From NCBI RefSeq assembly GCF_964355755.1, contig NC_092671.1:21728001-21792000 (forward strand): a DNA stretch of 64,000 nt, in the 5' to 3' direction. Positions 8,566 to 21,660 of the stretch are shown one piece after another. A program made the position numbers and the translations under genes. Positions within the stretch are counted from its first letter, which is position 1. Each line of letters starts with the position of its first letter. Under the pieces are notes generated by a model. The model saw only the letters and a program-made list of their open reading frames with translations. It was not told the DNA's origin and searched no databases. The stretch is from Antedon mediterranea (lineage: Eukaryota; Echinodermata; Crinoidea; Comatulida; Antedonidae).

Positions 8566-10140
8566 AAATATTCATTTTGTATTTTTTTATATATTTGGAT
8601 TATTTGAATCATAAGCTTTGCAATGGTGTTTATTTCATAAAAATTGAGTAAATATTTAAAAAGTTATTATATTTTAAAAACTTACAAATCATTCAATTAG
8701 TTTACGAGAAAATCGCGTTTGAAGTTTGCAATGAAATTCTTTTTGATACGCGCTGAAAATTCACTCCGTAGCAACGCGCTATTTTGGTCTAAGGTACAAT
8801 GACGTCATTCCAGGAAGTGTGTGCGATATAGCAGCAGCGTGGACACTATGGTCAATTTGACTGATTTCAGACGCCGTTTTAACCTATTTAGTCACTCGAA
8901 TTAACTATTTTGCACTATTGAAAAGCAGCATTATAACTACCAAGCTAATGTTAACTGGTTTCGGAAGTGTTTACGATATCAACGGCAAAAAACCAAGCAG
9001 GCCTAGGCCTAGGTGCGCCTATTCAGATTTTCGCCGTCATCGCCTGTACTGTATTAAGACCTACTGATGATGGGTGTTCATCAGGCCGTGTATGGCAGCG
9101 GTGCATCGACACGGGGGCTAGCGTTAGTCTAGACAAGTTAGGCGCCTTGCAGAGTCACAGCTAATTGCAAGCTAACATTACACTGTATTGACGATAACAT
9201 TTGTTTTTTTTATAACGTGGAAGATTCGCTGTGATGTTTGGGCTTGAATCCAATGATTTAAAAAAACATTTAATATGAAAGGAATGGACAATAAATTAAA
9301 TAAATAATTAAGAGCCGATTGGATATATAAAATGTATAAATAAAACTATTGACAATAATATAAAGCTAGGCCCAGTAGTAGTAGGCCTACAACCATAATA
9401 AAATTAGGCCTAAGGGCCTACTAGCCCAAAAAAATATAGAAAATACAATTGAATTTATGACGTGAATTGTTTTTGACTTGTCTATTTTACTATGGAATAA
9501 ACAAATACACACTACAGCTATTGCAGAACACTTTACTTTGAATATTAAAATCGTTTTTATTCAAATTTACGACATGCTGTGTGTAAAATAAAAATAACCT
9601 CACAAAAATGTAAACAACTTTTTATTTCCGCGCGTAGAGCGTATAACATCTAGCGCGTTGACCAATAACGTTTGTTATTGCGATGATGCGCCATAGCAAC
9701 ACACGCAGTTCGCTGTTCCAGAAACTTCGAAGAACCGAATTTTCTGAAATGATGTCATAGTAAATCAAAGTTTTCATTGGTTCCTTCTTTAAACTCCGCC
9801 CTAAAACTTCCATATTTGGAATGTCAAATGGATGAGCTTTATTTTGATGTGTGACCTTTCAACATTGTGCAGCGAACTGGCGATCAAAATGTCGTAAAAC
9901 TCGGCAACTTTCAACTGAATTTACGCAAAATTTTAGCGTAGATCGTGAATAAATTGTTAGGCTTGAGGAAAATACATGTTTTTAAAACTCTCTTTTTTCA
10001 TAATTTTAGTTAAATTTCGGGAGTTTAAATCAGGTAGACGTATTCTTAGATAGAGAAATATTTCGAAAATGCAAAAACATGTAATCTGCCAGGGTAGTCG
10101 ATTTGGACGTATTTTGACTGATTACGTGAATTTTGAATTG
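8566..10140. other. Interior of the TIR element, no gene
   Basis: Composition differs sharply from the satellite, with CpG-containing and GC-richer parts at about 8740-8880, 8980-9160 and 9625-9720. Visible items are a TGACGTCA palindrome at 8800-8807 next to CAGGAAGTG, two TAGCAAC words (near 8769 and 9695), reiterated AGGCCTA words (8998-9012, 9380-9420) and a small perfect hairpin (CTGATGA 9064-9070 with TCATCAG 9078-9084). Two frames of 65 and 63 codons (8967-9164 plus, 9622-9813 minus) show nothing recognisable. Confidence 0.6.
8765..8820 (+). promoter_or_regulatory. Cluster of CRE-, ETS- and RFX-like words inside the transposon
   Basis: GTAGCAACGCG (about 8769-8779), the perfect palindrome TGACGTCA (8800-8807) and CAGGAAGTG (about 8811-8819) lie within 55 bp. 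These match the general form of RFX half-sites, CREB/ATF sites and ETS sites, a combination seen in TATA-less animal promoters. With motifs this short the match may be chance. Confidence 0.25.
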
Positions 10141-10174
10141 CCGACAAAGAGAGGGTTTTGCCAGATCGGGTCAC
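10141..10174 (-). repeat. Right terminal inverted repeat of the transposon
   Basis: Starts CCGACAAAG and ends GATCGGGTCAC; reverse complement of 8532-8565 with three mismatches. It is followed directly by AAAT and then by resumed satellite (GGTCTAAAACG). Confidence 0.85.
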
Positions 10175-13100
10175 AAATGGTCTAAAACGTCTCCAAATGT
10201 GATTTGAAGCTATTCTAAACATTTTGGTGTTTTTATGTTAACAAGTTTTTTCGAAAATCACAAAATGGTCTAAAACGTCTCCAAATGCGATTTGAAGCTA
10301 TTCTAAGCACTTTGGTGTTTTTATGTTAACAAGTTTTTTCGAAAATCACAAAATGGTCTAAAACGTCTCCTAATGCGATTTGAAGCTATTCTAAGCACTT
10401 TGGTGTTTTTATGTTAACAAGTTTTTTCGAAAATCACAAAATGGTCTAAAACGTCTCCAAATGCGATTTGAAGCTATTCTGTACACTTTGATGTTTTTAT
10501 GTTAACAAGTTTTTTGGAAAATCACAAAATGGTCTAAAACGTCTCCAAATGCGATTTGAAGGTATTCTAAGCACTTTGGTGTTTTTATGTTAACAAGTTT
10601 TTTCGAAAATCACAAAATGGTCTAAAACGTCTCCAAATGCGATTTGAAGCTATTCTAAACATTTTGGTGTTTTTATGTTAACAAGTTTTTTCGAAAATAA
10701 CAAAATGGTCTAAAACGTCTCCTAATGCGATTTGAAGCTATTCTAAGCACTTTGGTGTTTTTATGTTAACAAGTTTTTTCGAAAATCACAAAATGGTCTA
10801 AAACGTCTCCAAATGCGATTTGAAGCTAATCTGTACACTTTGATGTTTTTATGTTAACAAGTTTTTTCGAAAATCACAAAATGGTCTAAAACGTCTCCAA
10901 ATGCGATTTGAAGGTATTCTAAGCACTTTGGTGTTTTGTGTGAAAAAGTTTTGTCGAAAATCACAAAATGGTCTAAAACGTCTCCAAATGCGATTTGAAG
11001 CTATTCTAAGCACTTTGGTGTTTTGTGTAAAAAGTTTTATCGATATGCTCAAAATGGTCTAAAACTGTTTATAATGTGATTATTACTTTGATGTTTTTGC
11101 GTAACCAAGTTTCATCGAAATGCACAAAATGGTCTAAAACGTCTCCAAATGCGATTTGAAGCTATTCTAATCACTTTGGTGTTTTTATGTTAACAAGTTT
11201 TTTCGAAAATCACAAAATGGTCTAAAACGTCTCCAAATGCGATTTGAAGCTATTCTAATCACTTTGGTGTTTTTGTGTTAACAAGTTTTTTCGAAAATCA
11301 CAAAATGGTCTAAAACGTCTCCAAATGCGATTTGAAGCTATTCTAAACATTTTGGTGTTTTTATGTTAACAAGTTTTTTCGAAAATTACAAAATGGTCTA
11401 AAACGTCTTCAAATGCGATTTGAAGCTATTCTAAGCACTTTGGTGTTTTTATGTTAACAAGTTTTTTCGAAAATCACAAAATGGTCTAAAATGTCTCCAA
11501 ATGCGATTTGAAGGTATTCTAAGCACTTTGGTGTTTTTATGTTAACAAGTTTTTTCGAAAATCACAAAATGGTCTAAATTGTCTCCATATGCGATTTGAA
11601 GCTATTCTTAGCAGTTTGGTGTTTTTATGTTAAAAAGTTTTTTTCGAAAATCACAAAATGGTCTAAAACGTCTCCAAATGCGATTTGAAGCTATTCTAAG
11701 CACTTTGATGTTTTTGTGTGAAAAGTGTTATCGAAATGCTCAAAATGGTCTAAAACGGTTTATAATGTGATTTTAACCACTTTGATGTTTTTGTGTAACC
11801 AAGTTTTTTCGAAAATCACAAAATGGTCTAAAACGTCTCCAAATGCGATTTGAAGGTATTCTAAGCACTTTGGTGTTTTGTGTGAAAAAGTTTTTTCGAA
11901 AATCACAAAATGGTCTAAAACGTCTCCAAATGCGATTTGAAGCTATTCTAAGCACTTTGGTGTTTTGTGTGAAAAAGTTTTGTCGAAATGCTCAAAATGG
12001 TCTATAACGTTTTTAAATAAGATATTAAGCTATATTGTGCTCTTTGATGTTTTTGTGTGAAAAGTGTTATCGATATGCTCAAAATGGTCTAAAACGGTTT
12101 ATAATGTGATTTTAAGCACTTTGATGTTTTTGCGTAACCAAGTTTCATCGAAATGCACAAATTGGTCTAAAACGTCTCCAAATGCGATTTGAAGCTATTC
12201 TAATCACTTTGGTGTTTTTGTGTTAACAAGTTTTTTCGAAAATCACAAAATGGTCTAAAACGTCTCCAAATGTGATTTGAAGCTATTCTAAACATTTTGG
12301 TGTTTTTATGTTAACAAGTTTTTTCGAAAATCACAAAATGGTCTAAAACGTCTCCAAATGCGATTTGAAGCTATTCTAAGCACTTTGGTGTTTTTATGTT
12401 AACAAGTTTTTTCGAAAATCACAAAATGGTCTAAAACGTCTCCTAATGCGATTTGAAGCTATTCTAAGCACTTTGGTGTTTTTATGTTAACAAGTTTTTT
12501 CGAAAATCACAAAATGGTCTAAAACGTCTCCAAATGCGATTTGAAGCTATTCTGTACACTTTGATGTTTTTATGTTAACAAGTTTTTTGGAAAATCACAA
12601 ATTGGTCTAAAACGTCTCCAAATGCGATTTGAAGGTATTCTAAGCACTTTGGTGTTTTTATGTTAACAAGTTTTTTCGAAAATCACAAAATGGTCTAAAA
12701 CGTCTCCAAATGCGATTTGAAGCTATTCTAAACATTTTGGTGTTTTTATGTTAACAAGTTTTTTCGAAAATAACAAAATGGTCTAAAACGTCTCCTAATG
12801 CGATTTGAAGCTATTCTAAGCACTTTGGTGTTTTTATGTTAACAAGTTTTTTCGAAAATCACAAAATGGTCTAAAACGTCTCCAAATGCGATTTGAAGCT
12901 AATCTGTACACTTTGATGTTTTTATGTTAACAAGTTTTTTCGAAAATCACAAAATGGTCTAAAACGTCTCCAAATGCGATTTGAAGGTATTCTAAGCACT
13001 TTGGTGTTTTGTGTGAAAAAGTTTTGTCGAAAATCACAAAATGGTCTAAAACGTCTCCAAATGCGATTTGAAGCTATTCTAAGCACTTTGGTGTTTTGTG

Positions 13101-16100
13101 TAAAAAGTTTTATCGATATGCTCAAAATGGTCTAAAACTGTTTATAATGTGATTATTACTTTGATGTTTTTGCGTAACCAAGTTTCATCGAAATGCACAA
13201 AATGGTCTAAAACGTCTCCAAATGCGATTTGAAGCTATTCTAATCACTTTGGTGTTTTTATGTTAACAAGTTTTTTCGAAAATCACAAAATGGTCTAAAA
13301 CGTCTCCAAATGCGATTTGAAGCTATTCTAATCACTTTGGTGTTTTTGTGTTAACAAGTTTTTTCGAAAATCACAAAATGGTCTAAAACGTCTCCAAATG
13401 CGATTTGAAGCTATTCTAAACATTTTGGTGTTTTTATGTTAACAAGTTTTTTCGAAAATTACAAAATGGTCTAAAACGTCTTCAAATGCGATTTGAAGCT
13501 ATTCTAAGCACTTTGGTGTTTTTATGTTAACAAGTTTTTTCGAAAATCCCAAAATGGTCTAAAACGTCTCCAAATGCGATTTGAAGCTTTTCTAAACACT
13601 TTGGTGTTTTGTGTGAAAAAGTTTTGTCGAAATGCTCAAAATGGTTTAAAACGTTTTTAAATACGATATTAAGCTATTTTGTGCTCTTTAATGTTTTTGT
13701 GTGAAATGTGTTATCGAAATGCTCAAAATGGTCTAAAACGGTTTATAATGTGCTTTTATCCACTTTGATGTTTTTGTGTAACCAAGTTTTTTCGAAAATC
13801 ACAAATTGGTCTAAAACGTCTCCAAATGCGATTTGAAGCTATTCTAAGCACTTTGGTGTTTTTATGTTAACAAGTTTTTTCGAAAATCACAAAATGGTCT
13901 TAAACGTCTCCAAATGCGATTTGAAGGTATTCTAAGCACTTTGGTGTTTTTATGTTAACAAGTTTTTTCGAAAATCACAAAATGGTCTAAATTGTCTCCA
14001 TATGCGATTTGAAGCTATTCTTAGCACTTTGGTGTTTTTATGTTAACAAGTTTTTTCGAAAATCACAAAATGGTCTAAATTGTCTCCATATGCGATTTGA
14101 AGCTATTCTTAGAAGTTTGGTGTTTTTATGTTAAAAAGTTTTTTTCGAAAATCACAAAATGGTCTAAAACGTCTCCAAATGCGATTTGAAGCTATTCTAA
14201 GCACTTTGATGTTTTTGTGTGAAAAGTGTTATCGAAATGCTCAAAATGGTCTAAAACGGTTTATAATGTGATTTTAACCACTTTGATGTTTTTGTGTAAC
14301 CAAGTTTTTTCGAAAATCACTAATTGGTCTAAAATGTCTCCAAATGCGATTTGAAGCTATTCTTAGCACTTTGATGTTTTTATGTTAACAAGTTTTTTCG
14401 AAAATCACAAAATGGTCTAAAACGTCTCCAAATGCGATTTGAAGCTATTCTAAGCACTTTGGTGTTTTGTGTGAAAAAGTTTTGTCGAAATGCTCAAAAT
14501 GGTCTAAAACGTTTTTAAATAAGATATTAAGCTATATTGTGCTCTTTGATGTTTTTGTGTGAAAAGTGTTATCGATATGCTCAAAATGGTCTAAAACGGT
14601 TTATAATGTGATTTTAAGCACTTTGATGTTTTTGCGTAACCAAGTTTCATCGAAATGCACAAATTGGTCTAAAACGTCTCCAAATGCGATTTGAAGCTAT
14701 TCTAATCACTTTGGTGTTTTTGTGTTAACAAGTTTTTTCGAAAATCACAAAATGGTCTAAAACGTCTCCAAATGTGATTTGAAGCTATTCTAAACATTTT
14801 GGTGTTTTTATGTTAACAAGTTTTTTCGAAAATCACAAAATGGTCTAAAACGTCTCCAAATGCGATTTGAAGCTATTCTAAGCACTTTGGTGTTTTTATG
14901 TTAACAAGTTTTTTCGAAAATCACAAAATGGTCTAAAACGTCTCCAAATGCGATTTGAAGCTATTCTGTACACTTTGGTGTTTTGTGTGAAAAAGTTTTG
15001 TCGAAATGCTCAAAATGGTTTAAAACGTTTTTAAATACGATATTAAGCTATTTTGTGCTCTTTGATGTTTTTGTGTGAAATGTGTTATCGAAATGCTCAA
15101 AATAGTCTAAAACGGTTTATAATGTGCTTTTATCCACTTTGATGTTTTTGTGTAACCAAGTTTTTTCGAAAATCACAAATTGGTCTAAAACGTCTCCAAA
15201 TGCGATTTGAAGCTATTCTAAGCACTTTGGTTTTTTTATGTTAACAAGTTTTTTCGAAAATCACAAAATGGTCTTAAACGTCTCCAAATGCGATTTGAAG
15301 GTATTCTAAGCACTTTGGTGTTTTTATGTTAACAAGTTTTTTCGAAAATCACAAATTGGTCTAAAATGTCTCCAAATGCGATTTGAAGCTATTCTGTACA
15401 CTTTGGTGTTTTATGTTAACAAGTTTTTTCGAAAATCACAAAATGTTCTAAAACGTTTCCAAATACGATATTAAGCTATTTTGTGCACTTTGATGTTTTT
15501 GTGTGAAAAGTGTTATCGAAATGCTCAAAATGGTCTAAAACGGTTTATAATGTGATTTTAACCACTTTGATGTTTTTGTGTAACCAAGTTTTTTCGAAAA
15601 TCACTAATTGGTCTAAAATGTCTCCAAATGCGATTTGAAGCTATTCTTAGCCCTTTGATGTTTTTATGTTAACAAGTTTTTTCGAAAATCACAAAATGGT
15701 CTAAAACGTCTCCAAATGCGATTTGAAGCTATTCTAAGCACTTTGGTGTTTTTTGTGAAAGAGTTTTGTCGAATTGCTCAAAATGGTCTAAAACGTTTTT
15801 AAATACGATATTAAGCTATATTGTGCTCTTTGATGTTTTTGTGTGAAAAGTGTTATCGATATGCTCAAAATGGTCTAAAACGGTTTATAATGTGATTTTA
15901 AGCACTTTGATGTTTTTGCGTAACCAAGTTTCATCGAAATGCACAAAATGGTCTAAAACGTCTCCAAATGCGATTTGAAGCTATTCTAATCACTTTGGTG
16001 TTTTTGTGTTAACAAGTTTTTTCGAAAATCACAAAATGGTCTAAAACGTCTACAAATGCGATTTGAAGCTATTCTAAACATTTTGGTGTTTTTATGTTAA

Positions 16101-19100
16101 CAAGTTTTTTCGAAAATAACAAAATGGTCTAAAACGTCTCCTAATGCGATTTGAAGCTATTCTAAGCACTTTGGTGTTTTTATGTTAACAAGTTTTTTCG
16201 AAAATCACAAAATGGTCTAAAACGTCTCCAAATGCGATTTGAAGCTATTCTGTACACTTTGATGTTTTTATGTTAACAAGTTTTTTCGAAAATCACAAAA
16301 TGGTCTAAAACGTCTCCAAATGCGATTTGAAGGTATTCTAAGCACTTTGGTGTTTTGTGTGAAAAAGTTTTGTCGAAAATCACAAAATGGTCTAAAACGT
16401 CTCCAAATGCGATTTGAAGCTATTCTAAGCACTTTGGTGTTTTGTGTAAAAAGTTTTATCGATATGCTCAAAATGGTCTAAAACTGTTTATAATGTGATT
16501 ATTACTTTGATGTTTTTGCGTAACCAAGTTTCATCGAAATGCACAAAATGGTCTAAAACGTCTCCAAATGCGATTTGAAGCTATTCTAATCACTTTGGTG
16601 TTTTTATGTTAACAAGTTTTTTCGAAAATCACAAAATGGTCTAAAACGTCTCCAAATGCGATTTGAAGCTATTCTAATCACTTTGGTGTTTTTGTGTTAA
16701 CAAGTTTTTTCGAAAATCACAAAATGGTCTAAAACGTCTCCAAATGCGATTTGAAGCTATTCTAAACATTTTGGTGTTTTTATGTTAACAAGTTTTTTCG
16801 AAAATTACAAAATGGTCTAAAACGTCTCCAAATGCGATTTGAAGCTATTCTAAGCACTTTGGTGTTTTTATGTTAACAAGTTTTTTCGAAAATCCCAAAA
16901 TGGTCTAAAACGTCTCCAAATGCGATTTGAAGCTTTTCTAAACACTTTGGTGTTTTGTGTGAAAAAGTTTTGTCGAAATGCTCAAAATGGTTTAAAACGT
17001 TTTTAAATACGATATTAAGCTATTTTGTGCTCTTTGATGTTTTTGTGTGAAATGTGTTATCGAAATGCTCAAAATGGTCTAAAACGGTTTATAATGTGAT
17101 TTTAAGCACTTTGATGTTTTTGTGTAACCAAGTTTTTTCGAAAATCACAAATTGGTCTAAAATGTCTCCAAATGCGATTGGAAGCTATTCTTAGCACTTT
17201 GATGTTTTTATGTTAACAAGTTTTTTCGAAAATCACAAAATGGTCTAAAACGTCTCCAAATGCGATTTGAAGCTATTCTAAGTACTTTGGTGTTTTTATA
17301 TTAACAAGTTTTTTCGAAAATCACAAAATGGTCTAAAACGTCTCCAAATGCGATTTGAAGCTATTCTGTACACTTTGGTGTTTTGTGTGAAAAAGTTTTG
17401 TCGAAATGCTCAAAATGGTTTAAAACGTTTTTAAATACGATATTAAGCTATTTTGTGCTCTTTGATGTTTTTGTGTGAAATGTGTTATCGAAATGCTCAA
17501 AATGGTCTAAAACGGTTTATAATGTGCTTTTATCCACTTTGATGTTTTTGTGTAACCAAGTTTTTTCGAAAATCACAAATTGGTCTAAAACGTCTCCAAA
17601 TGCGAATTGAAGCTATTCTAAGCACTTTGGTGTTTTTATGTTAACAAGTTTTTTCGAAAATCACAAAATGGTCTTAAACGTCTCCAAATGCGATATGAAG
17701 GTATTCTAAGCACTTTGGTGTTTTTATGTTAACAAGTTTTTTCGAAAATCACAAAATGATCTAAATTGTCTCCATATGCGATTTGAAGCTATTCTTAGCA
17801 CTTTGGTGTTTTTATGTTAACAAGTTTTTTCGAAAATCACAAAATGGTCTAAATTGTCTCCATATGCGATTTGAAGCTATTCTTAGCAGTTTGGTGTTTT
17901 TATGTTAAAAAGTTTTTTTCGAAAATCACAAAATGGTCTAAAACGTCTCCAAATGCGATTTGAAGCTATTCTAAGCACTTTGATGTTTTTGTGTGAAAAG
18001 TGTTATCGAAATGCTCAAAATGGTCTAAAACGGTTTATAATGTGATTTTAACCACTTTGATGTTTTTGTGTAACCAAGTTTTTTCGAAAATCACTAATTG
18101 GTCTAAAATGTCTCCAAATGCGATTTGAAGCTATTCTTAGCACTTTGATGTTTTTATGTTAACAAGTTTTTTCGAAAATCACAAAATGGTCTAAAACGTC
18201 TCCAAATGCGATTTGAAGCTATTCTAAGCACTTTGGTGTTTTGTGTGAAAAAGTTTTGTCGAAATGCTCAAAATGGTCTAAAACGTTTTTAAATAAGATA
18301 TTAAGCTATATTGTGCTCTTTGATGTTTTTGTGTGAAAAGTGTTATCGATATGCTCAAAATGGTCTAAAACGGTTTATAATGTGATTTTAAGCACTTTGA
18401 TGTTTTGGCGTAACCAAGTTTCATCGAAATGCACAAATTGGTCTAAAACGTCTCCAAATGCGATTTGAAGCTATTCTAATCACTTTGGTGTTTTTGTGTT
18501 AACAAGTTTTTTCGAAAATCACAAAATGGTCTAAAACGTCTCCAAATGTGATTTGAAGCTATTCTAAACATTTTGGTGTTTTTATGTTAACAAGTTTTTT
18601 CGAAAATCACAAAATGGTCTAAAACGTCTCCAAATGCGATTTGAAGCTATTCTAAGCACTTTGGTGTTTTTATGTTAACAAGTTTTTTCGAAAATCACAA
18701 AATGGTCTAAAACGTCTCCTAATGCGATTTGAAGCTATTCTAAGCACTTTGGTGTTTTTATGTTAACAAGTTTTTTCGAAAATCACAAAATGGTCTAAAA
18801 CGTCTCCAAATGCGATTTGAAGCTATTCTGTACACTTTGATGTTTTTATGTTAACAAGTTTTTTGGAAAATCACAAAATGGTCTAAAACGTCTCCAAATG
18901 CGATTTGAAGGTATTCTAAGCACTTTGGTGTTTTTATGTTAACAAGTTTTTTCGAAAATCACAAAATGTTCTAAAACGTCTCCAAATGCGATTTGAAGCT
19001 ATTCTAAGGACTTTGATGTTTTTGTGTAAAAAGTGTTATCGAAATGCTCAAAATGGTCTAAAACGGTTTATAATGTGATTTTAACCACTTTGATGTTTTT

Positions 19101-19849
19101 GTGTAACCAAGTTTTTTCGAAAATCACTAATTGGTCTAAAATGTCTCCAAATGCGATTTGAAGCTATTCTTAGCCCTTTGATGTTTTTATGTTAACAAGT
19201 TTTTTCGAAAATCACAAAATGGTCTAAAACGTCTCCAAATGCGATTTGAAGCTATTCTAAGCACTTTGGTGTTTTGTGTGAAAAAGTTTTGTCGAAATGC
19301 TCAAAATGGTCTAAAACGTTTTTAAATACGATATTAAGCTATATTGTGCTCTTTGATGTTTTTGTGTGAAAAGTGTTATCGATATGCTCAAAATGGTCTA
19401 AAACGGTTTATAATGTGATTTTAAGCACTTTGATGTTTTTGCGTAACCAAGTTTCATCGAAATGCACAAAATGGTCTAAAACGTCTCCAAATGCGATTTG
19501 AAGCTATTCTAATCACTTTGGTGTTTTTGTGTTAACAAGTTTTTTCGAAAATCACAAAATGGTCTAAAACGTCTCCAAATGCGATTTGAAGCTATTCTAA
19601 ACATTTTGGTGTTTTTATGTTAACAAGTTTTTTCGAAAATCACAAAATGGTCTAAAACGTCTCCAAATGCGATTTGAAGCTATTCTAAGCACTTTGGTGT
19701 TTTTATGTTAACAAGTTTTTTCGAAAATCACAAAATGGTCTAAAACGTCTCCTAATGCGATTTGAAGCTATTCTAAGCACTTTGGTGTTTTTATGTTAAC
19801 AAGTTTTTTCGAAAATCACAAAATGGTCTAAAACGTCTCCAAATGCGAT

Positions 19850-21660
19850 TTGAAGCTATTCTGTACACTTTGATGTTTTTATGTTAACAAGTTTTTTCGA
19901 AAATCACAAAATGGTCTAAAACGTCTCCAAATGCGATTTGAAGGTATTCTAAGCACTTTGGTGTTTTGTGTGAAAAAGTGTTATCAATATGCTCAAAATG
20001 GTCTAAAACGGTTTATAATGTGATTTTAAGCACTTTGATGTTTTTGCGTAACCAAGTTTCATCGAAATGCACAAAATGGTCTAAAACGTCTCCAAATGCG
20101 ATTTGAAGCTATTCTAATCACTTTGGTGTTTTTATGTTAACAAGTTTTTTCGAAAATCACAAAATGGTCTAAAACGTCTCCAAATGCGATTTGAAGCTAT
20201 TCTAATCACTTTGGTGTTTTTGTGTTAACAAGTTTTTTCGAAAATCACAAAATGGTCTAAAACGTCTCCAAATGCGATTTGAAGCTATTCTAAACATTTT
20301 GGTGTTTTTATGTTAACAAGTTTTTTCGAAAATCACAAAATGGTTTAAAACGTCTCCAAATGCGATTTGAAGCTATTCTAAGCACTTTGGTGTTTTTATG
20401 TTAACAAGTTTTTTCGAAAATCACAAAATGGTCTAAAACGTCTCCAAATGCGATTTGAAGGTATTCTAAGCACTTTGGTGTTTTGTGTGAAAAAGTTTTG
20501 TCGAAAATCACAAAATGGTCTAAAACGTCTCCCAATGCGATTTGAAGCTATTCTAAGCACTTTGGTGTTTTTATGTTAACAAGTTTTTTCGAAAATCACA
20601 AAATTGTCTAAAACGTCTCCAAATGCGATTTGAAGCTATTCTGTAAACTTTGATGTTTTTATGTTAACAAGTTTTTTCGAAAATCACAAAATTGTCTAAA
20701 ACGTCTCCAAATGCGATTTGAAGGTATTCTAAGCACTTTGGTGTTTTGTGTGAAAAAGTTTTGTCGAAATGCTCAAAATGGTCTAAAACGTTTTTAAATA
20801 GGATATTAAGCTATATTGTGAACTTTGATGTTTTTGTGTGAAAAGTGTTATCGAAATGCTCAAATGGTCTAAAACGGTTTATAATGTGATTTTAAGCACT
20901 TTGATGTTTTTGTGTAACCAAGTTTCATCGAAATGCACAAAATGGTCTAAAACGTCTCCAAATGCGATTTGAAGCTATTCTAAGAACTTTGGTGTTTTTA
21001 TGTTAACAAGTTTTTTTGAAAATTACAAAATGGTCTAAAACGTCTCCAAATGCGATTTGAAGCTATTATTTATTTATTTATTTTTATTTTATTTTATGTC
21101 TTTAGGCACTGTGGCCAAGGATTACCAATAGTGAATTAATCACTGTCCTATCAGATAGGTGGTAATCCCCCTGATACAGAGGCTATTGTGTGAACCAGTT
21201 CACCGGGGTAACCCCCTACTCTTTTTCGAATAATGAACTGGGTTCTTTAAAGTACACACATGTTATAACTGTGTACACTGGACCTACGGTTTATAGTCCT
21301 TATCCGAGAAGACTTGTTCCACCACCAGAACTAGGAGCGAGTCGGCCTCGAACCCTTGCCGATGTTGTTGTTGGCTCTTTAGGTACGATAAACGGCGCCC
21401 CTGCCTTAACCGCTCGGCCATATTCTAAGCACTTTGGTGTTTTTATGTTAACAAGTTTTTTCGAAAATCCCAAAATGGTCTAAAACGTCTCCAAATGCGA
21501 TTTGAAGCTTTTCTAAACACTTTGGTGTTTTTATGTTAACAGGTTTTTTAGAAAATCACAAAATGGTCTAAAACGTCTCCAAATGCGATTTGAAGCTATT
21601 TTAAGAACTTTGTTTTTTTTATGTTAACAAGTTTTTTCGAAAATCACAAAATGGTCTAAA
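19850..21660 (-). repeat. 1.8-kb SINE-carrying segmental copy, first
   Basis: Direct copy of 23922-25730 at an offset of 4072-4073 bp. Shared marks are CCCAATGCG (20531 and 24604), CTGTAAAC, AATAGGATATTAAGC and the SINE. One monomer differs in type (an 87-bp GTGTGAAAAAG unit here, an 88-bp unit there), which explains the 1-bp change of offset. Confidence 0.8.
21068..21420 (-). mobile_element. tRNA-derived SINE, copy 2 (inverted)
   Basis: Same element as at 4177-4529, read on the minus strand, with the same net insertion length (21064-21420, 357 bp) and the same monomer junction: TTGAAGC before the tail, TATTCTAAGC after the tRNA head. Identical length and junction mean that it was copied with its flanking satellite rather than inserted anew. 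A 97-codon frame across its body (21190-21483) is a by-product; the same frame occurs in all three copies. Confidence 0.85.

Larger units (their letters stand above)
8532..10174. mobile_element. Non-autonomous DNA transposon with short TIRs, 1643 bp
   Basis: The ends are inverted repeats beginning GTGACCCGATCTGGCAAAAC, 34 bp long with three mismatches, flanked by AAAT on both sides (8528-8531 and 10175-10178) where a satellite monomer has a single copy. The inverted array arm carries the uninterrupted site near 41803, and the register shift between the arms is exactly 1647 bp, matching 1643 plus 4. A reading with TGTGACCC ends and a 2-bp AA duplication fits equally well. The inside has no open frame above 65 codons, so a transposase must come from elsewhere. 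A 4-bp duplication would fit families such as Chapaev or Sola, but the superfamily cannot be assigned from the ends alone. Confidence 0.85.
8099..20570 (-). repeat. Inverted segmental duplication, arm 1 (10.8 kb without the transposon)
   Basis: Mirror of 29177-42232. Matching positions sum to 51978 at many independent landmarks between 10849 and 18866 (for example TTTTTTGGAAAATC at 18861 with GATTTTCCAAAAAAC at 33107, and GCGATTGGAAG at 17174 with CTTCCAATCGC at 34794). The sum is 50331 left of the transposon and 49747 right of about 19600. The two changes equal the 1647-bp transposon insertion here and the 2231-bp tandem duplication in the other arm. Rare shared variants (GCGAATTGAAGC, ATATTAACAAG, GATCTAAATTG, TATCAATATGC) confirm copy identity. 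Confidence 0.9.

Noticed and set aside
9064-9084. Hammerhead ribozyme core (CTGATGA)
   Set aside because: The word forms a simple 7-bp hairpin with TCATCAG, and no properly placed GAAA follows. In the satellite, GAAAC occurs in class B but without CTGANGA.
8532-10174. Assignment to a named transposon superfamily
   Set aside because: Ends and a 4-bp (or 2-bp) target duplication alone do not decide between several superfamilies, and there is no transposase.
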